Shown here piece after piece: positions 7,843-17,432 of a DNA stretch of 64,000 nt (positions are counted from its first letter, which is position 1; the number at the start of each line of letters is the position of its first letter). The stretch lies in the NCBI RefSeq assembly GCF_008365375.1, contig NZ_QOKW01000020.1:1-64000 (forward strand), read 5' to 3'. Source of the DNA: Roseomonas genomospecies 6 (lineage in GTDB: Bacteria; Pseudomonadota; Alphaproteobacteria; Azospirillales; Azospirillaceae). The translations under genes and the position numbers were made by a program. Below the pieces are notes generated by a model that made no database searches, had not been told where the DNA came from, and saw nothing but the letters and a program-made list of their open reading frames with translations.

Positions 7843-10800
7843 TCACGGGTCCGGGGAGCCCCTGCGGTTCAGCGCTTCCCGGAAGACCGCCGACAGGTCC
7901 TCGATCCGGTAGGGCTTGGACAGCACCGGCAGCCCCTCCAGCCCGGCTTGGTTCTCGCTGTAGCCGGTGGTCAGCACCACCGCCAGATCGGGCAGCAGAC
8001 GTTGCGCCGCCTGCGCCAGGGCAATCCCGTCCACGTCGCCCGGCATCACCACGTCGCTGAACAGCAGATCCGCCTCCTCCCCGGCCTGAAGGCGGCGCAA
8101 GGCATCGTCCCCGGTGACGGCGCGGGCGACGCGGTAGCCAAGATCCTCCAGCGCCGCCGTGATGACCGGCGCCACCACGGGATCGTCCTCGACCAGCAAC
8201 ACGCGGGCGCCGCCGCCGCCCGCGATGGACCGCTGGGCCTCCTCATTCTCCGCCGATGCCGCCTCGGCGCGCGGCAGCAGCAGAGTCACGACGGTGCCCG
8301 CGCCCAGCCTGCTCTCCACCGTGGCGGTGCCGCCCGATTGGCGGCAGAAGCCGTAAACCTGCGCCAGACCGAGCCCGGTGCCCTGCCCCACCGCCTTGGT
8401 CGTGAAGAAGGGCTCGAACACGCGCCCGATCGCCTCCGGCGCGATGCCGTGGCCGCTGTCCCGGACCCACACCCGCACGAAGGCCCCATGCAGGCCATGC
8501 TCCCCCGTGAGCACGGTGTTGCCGGCGCCGATCACCACCCGGCCAGCCGCCGGGATGGCATCGCGGGAATTGGTCGCGAGGTTCAGCACGGCCAGTTCGA
8601 ATTGCACCCGGTCGGCCATGACCGGCCACAGACCGGCCTCCAGGTCGAATTCCAACTGGATGTCGGCGCGCAACGCCCGGTCCAGGAAGACGCGCATGCC
8701 GAGCAGCCGGTCGCGCACGTCGAAGGCTTCCGGTTGCAGGCTCTGGCGGCGCGAGAAGGCCATCAACTGGCGGATCATGCTGGCGCCGCGGTCGACCGCC
8801 TGCCGCCCGGCATCGAGAACCTTCTGCACCCCGGCGACGTGGCCGGCCCGCCGTTCGACGAGATGGAGGCAGCCGGACATCGCCTGAAGCAGATTGTTGA
8901 AGTCGTGCGCCATCCCGCCGGTCAACCGGCCCACCGCCTCCATCTTCTGCGACTGGTGAAGCTGCTCCTCGACCCGGCGCTGCTCGGTGACGTCGCGCCC
9001 GGTCGCGGAGAAGCCGCCCTCCAGCGCCGCCACCGACCAGTCGATCAGCCGCTCCGCGCCGTCGGCGGTGCGCATCCGCGCCTCGACGTTCGGGACGGTC
9101 TCCCCGATGCCCATCGTGGCGTGCAGACGCCGGAAGACGGCGCGGTCGTCCGGATGGACGAAGTCCGTGAAGGGGACTCTGTCCGTCATGCCTGCGGGGT
9201 GGCCAAAATCCCGGTTCCAGGCCGGGTTGGTCAGCGTGACGCACCCCTTCCGGTCGGTTATCACGATGAGATCGCGGGAGCTGTGCCAGAGCTGGTCGCG
9301 TTCGGCGATGGCGGCATCGATGCGCTGCTTCAGCGTGTCGTTCAGCCGCCGCAGCGCCTGGGCGGCCTCGGCCCTGGTCATGGCGGCCCAGGTGCGGTCC
9401 GTCACCCCGCGGACGAAGGCGATCTCCTCCTCCCCCCAGACGCGCGGAGCGTCATGGTGGAGGAAGAAGACGCCGGTGAGACCGCCCTCCTCCATCAGCG
9501 GAACGTTCAGCAGCGAGCGGACGCCAAGCTTCAGAAACGTGTCGCAATCGGCCGCCGTGCGCGGGTCGGCGGCGATGTCGGCGATGGCGACGACCTCCCC
9601 GCGTTTCAGATCCTCGATGTAGGACCCGTAGTCCGCGAAGCGGTGGCGGCCCGCCGTACTCACGACGTCCGGACCGCGGCACCAGTCGCGCTCCACCACG
9701 ATGCAGGAACGGGCCGGATCGGTGGTGCCGTAGCCGGTGCGCAGCAGGTCCATCGTCCGGCCGGCGATCGCGGCGGCGGCGGCGGCGATGCCGGCGGGCT
9801 CGTCCAGCAGGCGCAGCCGGTCGCCGAGTTGCAGAAGGGCGGCCTGATACCGCTCGTTGGTCTTGCGCCGGTGGATGTTCACCAGGACGCCGGGGAAGCG
9901 CAAGGGGCGGCCGGCCTCGTCCTGGGTGATGTGGCCGTTCGCCTCGATCCAGCGATAGCCGCCGTCGAGCTGGCGCACCCGGTACTCGGCTCTGTAGGCG
10001 CCGCCGTCGCGCATCGCCCGGGCGATCAGCGCCTCGACGCGGGGCTTGTCGTCGGGATGGATCGACTGCACGACCTCGGCGATCCCCACGCCGCGCTCCA
10101 TCACCGCCGGATCGAGGGAGAAGGTCCGGGCGAAGCGGGCGTCGCTGGTGAAGCGGTCCTCCGCCAGATCCCAGATCCAGGTGCCGAGCACCGCCTCGGA
10201 ATCGAGGGCGAGCCGGATGCGCTCGTCCGCCCGCCGCCTCGCCGCCTCCGCCCGCTTGCGTTCGGTGATGTCCATGACCTGGACGTAGATGCCGTCGACG
10301 TCGCCGCTGGCGTTGCGCCGCGGCAGGTAGTGGATGTGGCAATCCCGCCGCTCGCCATCCCGGTTCGGCAGGAAGCCCTCATATTCGACCGCCTCGCCGG
10401 CCAGGGCCCGCTCCAACTGGGCCAGGCGGGCCCGATAGGCATCCTCGCCGACCAGATCGCGAACGTGCATGCCGACCAGCCGCTCGCGCGGCACACCGAA
10501 CCACGCCTCGTAATGGCGGTTGGCGAAGCGGTAGCGGTGGTCGGGTCCGACGATGGCGACCAGAAGGGGCAGGGCGTCGGTGAGTTCGCGCAGTTCCGTG
10601 GCCGCCGTGCGGGCCGCGTCCTCGGCCACCCGCTGCCCGGTGCGGTTGCGGAAGACCTTCACATAGCCGATGTGGACGCCCCAGGTGTCGAGCAGCGGCG
10701 TCATCTCGCCCTGCGCGAAGAAGCGGCCCTCCTTGCGCCTGTGCCAGCGCTCGTCGGTGGCGTGGCCACGCGTGCGGGCGAGGGTCATTTCGCGTTCGGG

Positions 10801-11115
10801 CTGACCGGCGGCCTGATCCTCGGCGGTGAAGAACAGCGTGCCGGCGTCCTGTCCCAGCGCCTCCTGTTCGCTCCAGCCCAGATTGGCGGCGGCACCGGAG
10901 TTCCAGCCGGTGATGCGGCCGTGCAGATCGGTGGTGACGATGGCGTGTTCGCTGACGCTCTGCAGGATGGCGAGCGCCTGATCCGCCTCGGATGACGCGG
11001 GGATTTCGGGCGACAGTCCCAGTTGCGCGCGTTGCCGCGCGGCTTCGGCCTGAAGGCGTTCGATGTCCGCCTCGATGGCCCTCAAGGCGTCCATGTCCGT
11101 CGCCCGATCCGTCAC
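7843..11115 (-). CDS. multi-PAS/GAF hybrid histidine kinase with C-terminal receiver
   Basis: A 1,090-aa cytoplasmic hybrid sensor kinase with no membrane segment. Order seen: coiled N-terminus, PAS (about 45-165), PAS/PAC (about 170-295, VQVMDITERKR), PAS_3 (about 310-410), GAF (about 415-590), PAS (about 610-715), dimerisation/phosphoacceptor segment (GRLTGGMAHDFNNLL, His in AHDFNN), HATPase with ATP-lid glycines (DSGHGI, GTGLGLAQVYG) and a receiver whose aspartate lies in LLFSDVVMPG. The start chosen is GTG with AAAGGGA upstream; a TTG 15 codons earlier is the alternative. The signal is unknown. It is divergent from the respiratory operon, which leaves open but does not show a link to redox control. 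Confidence 0.9.
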   Translation of the reverse strand: MTDRATDMDALRAIEADIERLQAEAARQRAQLGLSPEIPASSEADQALAILQSVSEHAIVTTDLHGRITGWNSGAAANLGWSEQEALGQDAGTLFFTAEDQAAGQPEREMTLARTRGHATDERWHRRKEGRFFAQGEMTPLLDTWGVHIGYVKVFRNRTGQRVAEDAARTAATELRELTDALPLLVAIVGPDHRYRFANRHYEAWFGVPRERLVGMHVRDLVGEDAYRARLAQLERALAGEAVEYEGFLPNRDGERRDCHIHYLPRRNASGDVDGIYVQVMDITERKRAEAARRRADERIRLALDSEAVLGTWIWDLAEDRFTSDARFARTFSLDPAVMERGVGIAEVVQSIHPDDKPRVEALIARAMRDGGAYRAEYRVRQLDGGYRWIEANGHITQDEAGRPLRFPGVLVNIHRRKTNERYQAALLQLGDRLRLLDEPAGIAAAAAAIAGRTMDLLRTGYGTTDPARSCIVVERDWCRGPDVVSTAGRHRFADYGSYIEDLKRGEVVAIADIAADPRTAADCDTFLKLGVRSLLNVPLMEEGGLTGVFFLHHDAPRVWGEEEIAFVRGVTDRTWAAMTRAEAAQALRRLNDTLKQRIDAAIAERDQLWHSSRDLIVITDRKGCVTLTNPAWNRDFGHPAGMTDRVPFTDFVHPDDRAVFRRLHATMGIGETVPNVEARMRTADGAERLIDWSVAALEGGFSATGRDVTEQRRVEEQLHQSQKMEAVGRLTGGMAHDFNNLLQAMSGCLHLVERRAGHVAGVQKVLDAGRQAVDRGASMIRQLMAFSRRQSLQPEAFDVRDRLLGMRVFLDRALRADIQLEFDLEAGLWPVMADRVQFELAVLNLATNSRDAIPAAGRVVIGAGNTVLTGEHGLHGAFVRVWVRDSGHGIAPEAIGRVFEPFFTTKAVGQGTGLGLAQVYGFCRQSGGTATVESRLGAGTVVTLLLPRAEAASAENEEAQRSIAGGGGARVLLVEDDPVVAPVITAALEDLGYRVARAVTGDDALRRLQAGEEADLLFSDVVMPGDVDGIALAQAAQRLLPDLAVVLTTGYSENQAGLEGLPVLSKPYRIEDLSAVFREALNRRGSPDP

Positions 11116-11454
11116 GCGCTTGTCCCTTTCGTTCGTTCCATGCACGCTCCCGCTCCGCAACGTTCGGAACCGGTCGTGGCGGGTCCAAGCCGGCCTTCGG
11201 GAAGCCGGACACGGCTTTCACCATGTAATCTCGCCGCCCGCCCGATCACACCGGCCTTTTAGTCCGCCGGTGATCCGGATTAGCACGGTTGCTCAAGCAT
11301 TTGCATCGTCGCTTCCGGGCGGGGCACCGAAGCCGGAACCGGTGGCTGAAATGAGGCCGGGGCGGTGGAACCGGAGGGCCGCACAGGGGTTGCGTTCTTG
11401 CCCGCCCTTCTTACGCCCAGGCTTCGATACGCTCATGATCGGAATCCGGTTGCC
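11116..11454. other. divergent intergenic region between the hybrid kinase and the act operon
   Basis: About 340 bp without a convincing gene, lying between divergently oriented genes, so it should hold promoters for both. The segment near 11240-11300 is less GC-rich. I could not name a good -35/-10 pair with confidence. Nothing else was recognised. Confidence 0.4.
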
Positions 11455-12045
11455 ATGACACAGTTGTTCCGGCCAGGCGCGAACAGAGCCTTGGGGGCGG
11501 TCTTCGCCGCCGCGGCGCTCGCGTTCGTGCTCACCATCGTGGCCGGTCTCATCATCGTGCGATCCGGCCCCTTCTGGAACGTCGGGTCGTCCATCCCTCA
11601 ACCGGTCCCCTTCAGCCATGCCGTCCATGCCGGAGAACTCGGGATGGACTGCCGCTATTGCCACAGCGGTGTGGAGACGGCGGCGACCGCCGGGATTCCC
11701 GCTGTCGAGACCTGCATGGGTTGCCATTCCCAGGTCTGGACCGCGGCGTCGGCCCTGGCGCCGCTGCAGGCCAGTGCGGCGACGGGGGAGCCGCTGGCCT
11801 GGAACCGCGTCCACCGGCTTCCCGACCATGTCCGCTTCCATCACGGGATTCACGTCGCGAGCGGTGTCGGATGCGCGACCTGCCATGGCGACGTCGCGCG
11901 CATGGCCGAAGTCCGCAAGGTCGAGAGCATGTCGATGTCCTGGTGCCTGGACTGCCACCGCGACCCGCATGGCCGCCTGCCCTCCGTGACTGTGCCGCCC
12001 GACCGGCTGGCGCAGCTCGAAGACTGTTCCATCTGCCATTACTGA
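11455..12045 (+). CDS. actA: Alternative Complex III subunit ActA, pentahaem cytochrome c
   Basis: A 196-aa membrane-anchored cytochrome. One N-terminal helix (about residues 13-35) is followed by five CxxCH haem c sites at residues 66-70, 87-91, 140-144, 164-168 and 191-195, the last almost at the C-terminus. Five haems and the anchor match ActA of Alternative Complex III, the quinol oxidoreductase that replaces bc1 in many bacteria. In the complex it receives electrons from the quinol-oxidising part and passes them towards ActE and the oxidase. The start is the ATG of MTQLF, with only a weak ribosome site. It opens the operon and ends 11 bp before actB. Confidence 0.92.
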   Translation: MTQLFRPGANRALGAVFAAAALAFVLTIVAGLIIVRSGPFWNVGSSIPQPVPFSHAVHAGELGMDCRYCHSGVETAATAGIPAVETCMGCHSQVWTAASALAPLQASAATGEPLAWNRVHRLPDHVRFHHGIHVASGVGCATCHGDVARMAEVRKVESMSMSWCLDCHRDPHGRLPSVTVPPDRLAQLEDCSICHY

Positions 12046-12056
12046 CGGGGCACCGC

Positions 12057-15053
12057 ATGGCCAGCGAACGCGACCACCGCCCCATTCCGCCATCTCTCGC
12101 CTCGGCCCTGGCCGAAGGCGACGGGCCGCGCTTCTGGCGCAGCCTGGAGCAGCTTGCCGCCTCGCCCGACGCCATGCGCGCCCTGGAGCGGGAATTCCCC
12201 CATCTGGGAGAGGCCGCGCGCACCGACCGCCGCACCCTGCTGAAGCTGCTGGGCGCCTCGCTGGCGCTCGCCGGGTTGACCGCCTGCGAGGAGGCGCCGA
12301 ACCGGCCCATCGCCGCGCGGGCGCGGAACGTGCCGGGCCACGCGCCGGGGCAGCCCCTGCACGTCGCGACCACGCTGATGCAGGACGGCTACGGCCTCGG
12401 CGTCGTGGTGGAAAGCCACGGCGGCCGCCCGGTGAAGATCGAGGGAAACCCGCTCCACCCCGCCAGCCTCGGCGCCGCCGATGCCTTCGCCCAGGCCGAG
12501 ATCCTGACGCTCCACGACCCCGACCGCTCCTCGGCGATCCGGCAGGGCGGCGCGGTGCGCTCGCGGAGCGATCTGGCCCGGATGCTGGACGCGCTCGCCG
12601 TGGAGATGGAGGGGCGTGGGGGCGCGGGCCTGCGCCTTCTGACCGGCCCGACCAGTTCGCCCACATTCATCGCCCTGGCCGCCGCCCTGGCGGAGCGTTT
12701 CCCTGAGGCGCGCTGGCACCGGCACGCGCCGGCGCTGTCGGACAGCCCGTACCAGGGCGCCCGGCTCGCTTTCGGGCAGGCGCTGGAGACACGGTTCGAC
12801 CTGTCGCGGGCGGAGGTGATCCTCGCCCTCGACGCCGATGTGCTGGCGCAGGGGCCGGGCTGGATGGCCCACGCCGCCGCCTTCGCCGCGCGGCGCGACC
12901 CTGATGGTCTCATGAGCCGACTCTATGTCGCGGAGCCCTGCCCGACCCCCACGGGAACCCGCGCCGATCACCGGCTGGCGCTGGCACCCGACGCGATCCT
13001 GCGTCTGGCCGCCGATCTCGGCGCCACGCTGGGCGTTTCGGCGCCGGGCGGGGGCGAGCCGCACCCGATGGTTCCGGTCCTGGCGGAGGACCTGCGGCGC
13101 GCCGGGGCGGCGGCGCTGGTGGTGGCGGGGCCGCGCCTGCCGCCGGAAATCCACGCGCTGGTGCACGCCATCAACGGGCGGCTCGGCGCCATCGGCACCA
13201 CCGTGGTCCACACCGCGCCGGTCCTTCCCGTGGCGGAGGCGGACGGCCTCGCCGCATTGGCCGAGGACATGGCGGCGGGAACGGCGACCCATCTGCTGAT
13301 CCTGGACGCCAACCCGGTCTACGACGCGCCCGCCGGCCTGGGCTTCGCCGAGCGGCTGGCCCGCCTGCCCTTCTCGCTGCATCTCGGCCTGTACGAGGAC
13401 GAGACCGCCGCCGGTTGCCGCTGGCATGTGCCGATGGCCCATGCCCTGGAATCCTGGGGCGACGCGCGGGCCTGGGACGGGACGGTCAGCCTGATGCAGC
13501 CGGTGCGCGCGCCGGGCGCCGGGCGCATAAGCGCGCTGGAACTGATCGCTCCCCTGGCCGGACAACAGATGGCCGGACGGGCGGCGGACGGACGGGCGCT
13601 CGTCCGCGACCACTGGCGCGGCGAGCGGGGCGAGGCCGACTTCGAGGCGTTCTGGACACGGGCGCTGCACGACGGGGTGATCGCCGGCACCGCCCACGAG
13701 CCGCAGCCCGTCGAGCCCGCCACTCCACCCCCCATCGACCTGGGCGGAGCGGGCGGCGGGCTGCGGGTGGCCTTCGCGCCGGACCCGGCGGTGTGGGACG
13801 GGCGCTACGCCGGGAACGCCTGGCTTCAGGAGCTTCCCCGCCCCTTGAGCAAGCTGGTGTGGGGCAACGCCGTTCTGCTCGCCCCCGCGACGGCGGCGAC
13901 GCTGGGCATTGCGGACGGCGACGTGGTTGAGGTGGAGCTGGACGGGCGGACGGTCTCCGGGCCGGTGTTCGTCATGCCCGGCCACGCGCCGGACTCCGCG
14001 ACCCTGCCGCTCGGCTACGGGCGCTGGCGGGCGGGCTTCGTCGGCAGCGGCGTGGGCTTCAGCGCCTATGCCTTGCGCGGCAACGAGGCGGCGTGGTTCG
14101 GCGCGGGCGCGGCGCTGCGCCGGACCGGCAGGCGCGATCCGCTCGTCACCACGCAGGATCATCACACGATGGCCGGACACACGATGGCCGGACGCGACGT
14201 GGTGCGCGCCGCCACGCTGGTGGAGTTCCGGCAGAATCCCGGCTTCGCCCGGCCTGACGCCGCTCCCCTGCCCTCCTTCTACCCGGAGGTCCGGTACGAG
14301 GGGCACGCCTGGGGCATGGCCATCGACCTGAACGCCTGCCTGGGCTGCAACGCCTGCGTGGTGGCCTGTCAGGCCGAGAACAACGTCCCCGTCGTCGGGC
14401 GGGAGGAGGTGGCGATCGGGCGCGAGATGCATTGGCTGCGCATCGACCGCTATTTCGAAGGGCCGCCGGACGACCCCGCCCTGCATCTCCAGCCGATGCT
14501 GTGCATGCATTGCGAGAAGGCGCCCTGCGAGGTGGTGTGCCCGGTGAACGCGACGGTCCACGACAGCGAGGGCCTGAACGTCATGGTCTACAACCGCTGC
14601 ATCGGCACGCGCTACTGCTCCAACAACTGCCCCTACAAGGTGCGGCGCTTCAACTGGTTCGACTATGCCGGGAGGCGGGAAGGGGCGCCGGTCGAGGTCT
14701 ACAACCCCGACGTCACGGTCCGCGAGCGCGGCGTCATGGAGAAATGCACCTTCTGCGTCCAGCGCATCAGCGCCGCCCGCATCGAGGCCAAGCGGGAGGG
14801 CCGCCCCCTGCGCGACGGGGAGGTGCGGACCGCCTGCCAGCAGGCCTGCCCGACCCGTGCCATCACCTTCGGCGACCTGAACGACCCCAACGGCGCGGTC
14901 GCCGCCCGCAAGCGGTCCCCCCGGAACTACGGGGTGCTGGCCGACCTCAACACCCAGCCGCGCACCACCTATCTGGCGCGCGTGGACAATCCCAACCCGG
15001 ACGTCCAGAAGCGGCCCCAGAACAGGCGACAGCAGGACGGAGGCGGTTCATGA
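12057..15053 (+). CDS. actB: Alternative Complex III subunit ActB, molybdopterin-like plus Fe-S protein
   Basis: A 998-aa periplasmic subunit. A Tat-type motif (RRTLLK near residue 58) precedes a hydrophobic segment ending in TAC, so it may also be lipid-anchored. The first about 700 residues resemble the molybdopterin oxidoreductase fold; ActB is known to lack the cofactor in characterised complexes. The last about 250 residues are a four-cluster ferredoxin module: CLGCNACVVAC (about 760), CMHCEKAPCEVVC (about 815), CIGTRYCSNNC (about 848) and CTFC with CQQACP (about 898-932). This is the fused ActB1-ActB2 form. It overlaps actC by 4 bp. Confidence 0.93.
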   Translation: MASERDHRPIPPSLASALAEGDGPRFWRSLEQLAASPDAMRALEREFPHLGEAARTDRRTLLKLLGASLALAGLTACEEAPNRPIAARARNVPGHAPGQPLHVATTLMQDGYGLGVVVESHGGRPVKIEGNPLHPASLGAADAFAQAEILTLHDPDRSSAIRQGGAVRSRSDLARMLDALAVEMEGRGGAGLRLLTGPTSSPTFIALAAALAERFPEARWHRHAPALSDSPYQGARLAFGQALETRFDLSRAEVILALDADVLAQGPGWMAHAAAFAARRDPDGLMSRLYVAEPCPTPTGTRADHRLALAPDAILRLAADLGATLGVSAPGGGEPHPMVPVLAEDLRRAGAAALVVAGPRLPPEIHALVHAINGRLGAIGTTVVHTAPVLPVAEADGLAALAEDMAAGTATHLLILDANPVYDAPAGLGFAERLARLPFSLHLGLYEDETAAGCRWHVPMAHALESWGDARAWDGTVSLMQPVRAPGAGRISALELIAPLAGQQMAGRAADGRALVRDHWRGERGEADFEAFWTRALHDGVIAGTAHEPQPVEPATPPPIDLGGAGGGLRVAFAPDPAVWDGRYAGNAWLQELPRPLSKLVWGNAVLLAPATAATLGIADGDVVEVELDGRTVSGPVFVMPGHAPDSATLPLGYGRWRAGFVGSGVGFSAYALRGNEAAWFGAGAALRRTGRRDPLVTTQDHHTMAGHTMAGRDVVRAATLVEFRQNPGFARPDAAPLPSFYPEVRYEGHAWGMAIDLNACLGCNACVVACQAENNVPVVGREEVAIGREMHWLRIDRYFEGPPDDPALHLQPMLCMHCEKAPCEVVCPVNATVHDSEGLNVMVYNRCIGTRYCSNNCPYKVRRFNWFDYAGRREGAPVEVYNPDVTVRERGVMEKCTFCVQRISAARIEAKREGRPLRDGEVRTACQQACPTRAITFGDLNDPNGAVAARKRSPRNYGVLADLNTQPRTTYLARVDNPNPDVQKRPQNRRQQDGGGS

Positions 15054-16384
15054 ACGCCGATCCCTCCGCCCTCGCCGAACGCCACCCGCCGCACCGCCAT
15101 GCCGGGCTGATGGTGCTGGACCAGCCCTTCACCTGGCGCTGGATGGCGGCCTTCGGGGCGTCGGCCCTGGTCGTGCTGCTGTTCGGGGCGGTGTTCGTCC
15201 ATCTGATGGTGCGCGGCACCGGCGTCTGGGGGACCAACGTTCCCTATGTCTGGGCCTTCGACATCACGCTCTACGTCTATTGGATCGGCGTGGCGAACGC
15301 CGCCAGCCTGCTGTCGGCCATGCTGGTGCTGCGCGGCGTCCACTGGCGCAGCGCGACCAACCGGGCGGCGGAGGCGGTGGCCCTGTTCGCGGTGATCTGC
15401 GCCGGACTGTTTCCCATCATCCATCTCGGTCGGCCCTGGCTGTTCTACTGGGTTTTCCCCTACCCCGCGACCTTCGGCGTCTGGCCGCAGTTCCGCAGCC
15501 CTCTGGTCTGGGACTTCTTCGCGATCAACGCGCATCTGATCGTGACCGCCCTGTTCTGGTACGTCGGGATGATCCCGGACCTCGCCCATCTGCGCGACCA
15601 CGAGCGCGCCGGGCGGCGCGCCCGGCTGGTCTTCGGCGTGCTGGCTCTGGGTTGGCGCGGGTCGGCGCGGCAATGGCGTCTGCACCGGTCGGCCTATCAT
15701 CTGCTGGCCGGGCTGGTGGTGCCGCTGGTGATCTTCATGCAGAGCACCGCCGCGTTCGAGTTCGCCGTCACCCTGGTTCCGGAGTGGCACCAGACGCGCC
15801 TGCCGCCCTATTTCGTGGTGAGCGGCCTGATGTCCGGCCTCGCGCTCGTCCTGGCCGTCCTTCTGCTGATGGAGCGCTTCCTGGTCCTGCACCCGGTTCT
15901 GGCGCGCAGGCCACGCGAGGTCATCGGCTGGCTGCTCGTCGCCAACGGGATCGTCATGCTGTGGGCCTACGGCTTCGACGCCTACAGCTCCTGGTACGGC
16001 GGACCGGAGCAGCGCGACGCCTTCGTCGCCCGCGTCACCGGCGACTTCGCGGCGCTCTATTGGGGAGCGCTGCTGTGCACCGCCGGGGCGTCGCAACTCC
16101 TTTGGGTGCGGGCGATCCGGCACAACGCGACCGCCCTCATCGTGATCGCTCTGGCGATCAACGCCGGGCTGTGGCTCGACCGCTTCATGGTGGTCGTCGG
16201 CGGGCTCTACCACACCCACCTGCCCTCGGCCTGGAGGAGCTACGCGCCGACGCTGCCGGAAATCGGGCTCCTGGTCGGGTCGCTCGGCCTGTTCGCCATG
16301 CTGATCCTTCTGTTCGTCCGCTTCGTACCGGTGATCTTCCTGTTCGAGACGCAGGCCGAACACCACCGGGGAGGTGAGTCATGA
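15050..16384 (+). CDS. actC: Alternative Complex III subunit ActC, NrfD-like quinol-binding membrane protein
   Basis: A 444-aa polytopic inner-membrane protein of the NrfD/PsrC family with about ten helices after a short cytoplasmic N-terminus (TWRWM near residue 27). In Alternative Complex III this subunit binds menaquinol or ubiquinol and feeds electrons to the Fe-S module of ActB. Conserved-looking segments are IGVANAASLLSA and HLGRPWLFYW. It starts inside the actB stop (ATGA) and overlaps actD by 4 bp, so the order actB-actC-actD is translationally coupled. Confidence 0.93.
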   Translation: MNADPSALAERHPPHRHAGLMVLDQPFTWRWMAAFGASALVVLLFGAVFVHLMVRGTGVWGTNVPYVWAFDITLYVYWIGVANAASLLSAMLVLRGVHWRSATNRAAEAVALFAVICAGLFPIIHLGRPWLFYWVFPYPATFGVWPQFRSPLVWDFFAINAHLIVTALFWYVGMIPDLAHLRDHERAGRRARLVFGVLALGWRGSARQWRLHRSAYHLLAGLVVPLVIFMQSTAAFEFAVTLVPEWHQTRLPPYFVVSGLMSGLALVLAVLLLMERFLVLHPVLARRPREVIGWLLVANGIVMLWAYGFDAYSSWYGGPEQRDAFVARVTGDFAALYWGALLCTAGASQLLWVRAIRHNATALIVIALAINAGLWLDRFMVVVGGLYHTHLPSAWRSYAPTLPEIGLLVGSLGLFAMLILLFVRFVPVIFLFETQAEHHRGGES

Positions 16385-16926
16385 CGCCCCCCGCCGGGTT
16401 TTATGGGCTGTTGGCGCAGTTCCCCTCGGCGGAGCGGCTGGCGGAAGCCGTCCAGGCGGCCCATCGGGCCGGCTACCGCCGCTTCGACGCCTACAGCCCC
16501 TTTCCCATGCCGGAGCTGTTCCCGGTCGCGGCGCGGGGCTGGAGCCATTACGTCCTGCGCGGAATTGCCTTCCTGGGAGTGGTGGGTGCCGCCGGAGCGG
16601 CCTACCTGCTGCAATACTGGACCTCGGTGGTCGATTACCCGCTCAACGTCGGGGGACGGCCGCTGCACAGTTGGCCGCTGTTCCTGCCCTCGGCGATCCT
16701 GCTCGCCATCCTGGGCGGGTCGGTCGCGGCGGCGGGCGCGTTCCTGATGCTGAGTGGCTTGCCACAGCTCTACCACCCCGTCTTCAACAGCCCCCATTTC
16801 GCCCGCACGACCGAGGATTCCTTCTATCTCTGCATCGAGACGGCGGACTTCCGCTTCGATCCGGAGAACACCCGCGCCTTCCTCGCTTCCCTCGGCCCCG
16901 AACGGCTGGAGGAGGTGCCATGGTGA
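16381..16926 (+). CDS. actD: Alternative Complex III subunit ActD (DUF3341)
   Basis: A 181-aa protein with the DUF3341 layout: a soluble N-terminal domain (GFYGLLAQFPSAERLAEAV, FDAYSPFPMPE) and two helices (about 60-85 and 100-125), then a soluble tail whose last part (DSFYLCIETADFRFDPE) faces the same side. ActD is a structural subunit that contacts ActC and ActF; no cofactor motif is visible. It overlaps actE by 7 bp. Confidence 0.93.
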   Translation: MTPPAGFYGLLAQFPSAERLAEAVQAAHRAGYRRFDAYSPFPMPELFPVAARGWSHYVLRGIAFLGVVGAAGAAYLLQYWTSVVDYPLNVGGRPLHSWPLFLPSAILLAILGGSVAAAGAFLMLSGLPQLYHPVFNSPHFARTTEDSFYLCIETADFRFDPENTRAFLASLGPERLEEVPW

Positions 16927-17432
16927 GGCGCGCCGCCCTTCCGGCGCTCGTCCTGCTGCTCGCCGCCTGCGGCGACAACATGGCCGATCAGCACGCCTAC
17001 GCCGACCCGCAGGCCCCGGCGGTCGCGGCGCTCGACCCGCTGCCGCCGGGAACGGTGCCCATGGGCGCTCTCGACCGCGCGGCGGCGCTGGCGAACCCGC
17101 CGGACGTCATGGACCTGGAGCGCGGGCGCGAGCGGTACGGCATCCATTGCGCGCCCTGCCATGGGCTGACGGGGCATGGCGACGGCCCGGTGGCCCGCCG
17201 CGGCTTTCCGCCCCCCGCCTCCTTCCACGACACCGGGCAGCGCAGCCTGCCGCTGCGCGACATCGTGACCGCCGTCACCGAGGGAGCCGGCCCGATGCCC
17301 TCCTTCGCCGACCGGATCGCCGGAGAGGACCGCTGGCGGATCGCCGCCTATGTCAAGGCGCTCCAGTATTCGCAAGCGGTTCCGGCGGAGGCCCTGCCCG
17401 CCGCCGACCGGGAAAGGCTGCCCCCGCCATGA
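16920..17432 (+). CDS. actE: Alternative Complex III subunit ActE, mono-haem lipoprotein cytochrome c
   Basis: A 170-aa lipoprotein (signal ending LLLAAC) with a single CAPCH haem site near residue 78 and a distal Met candidate in PMPSFADRI. It matches ActE, the mono-haem cytochrome that relays electrons from ActA to the terminal oxidase. GGAGG lies just in front of the ATG, inside the end of actD. The stop overlaps the actF start by 4 bp. Confidence 0.92.
   Translation: MVRRAALPALVLLLAACGDNMADQHAYADPQAPAVAALDPLPPGTVPMGALDRAAALANPPDVMDLERGRERYGIHCAPCHGLTGHGDGPVARRGFPPPASFHDTGQRSLPLRDIVTAVTEGAGPMPSFADRIAGEDRWRIAAYVKALQYSQAVPAEALPAADRERLPPP

Noticed and set aside
7948-10995. A 1,015-codon plus-strand open frame opposite the hybrid kinase
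   Set aside because: Shadow of the GC-rich kinase gene; composition is low-complexity and no family motif is visible.
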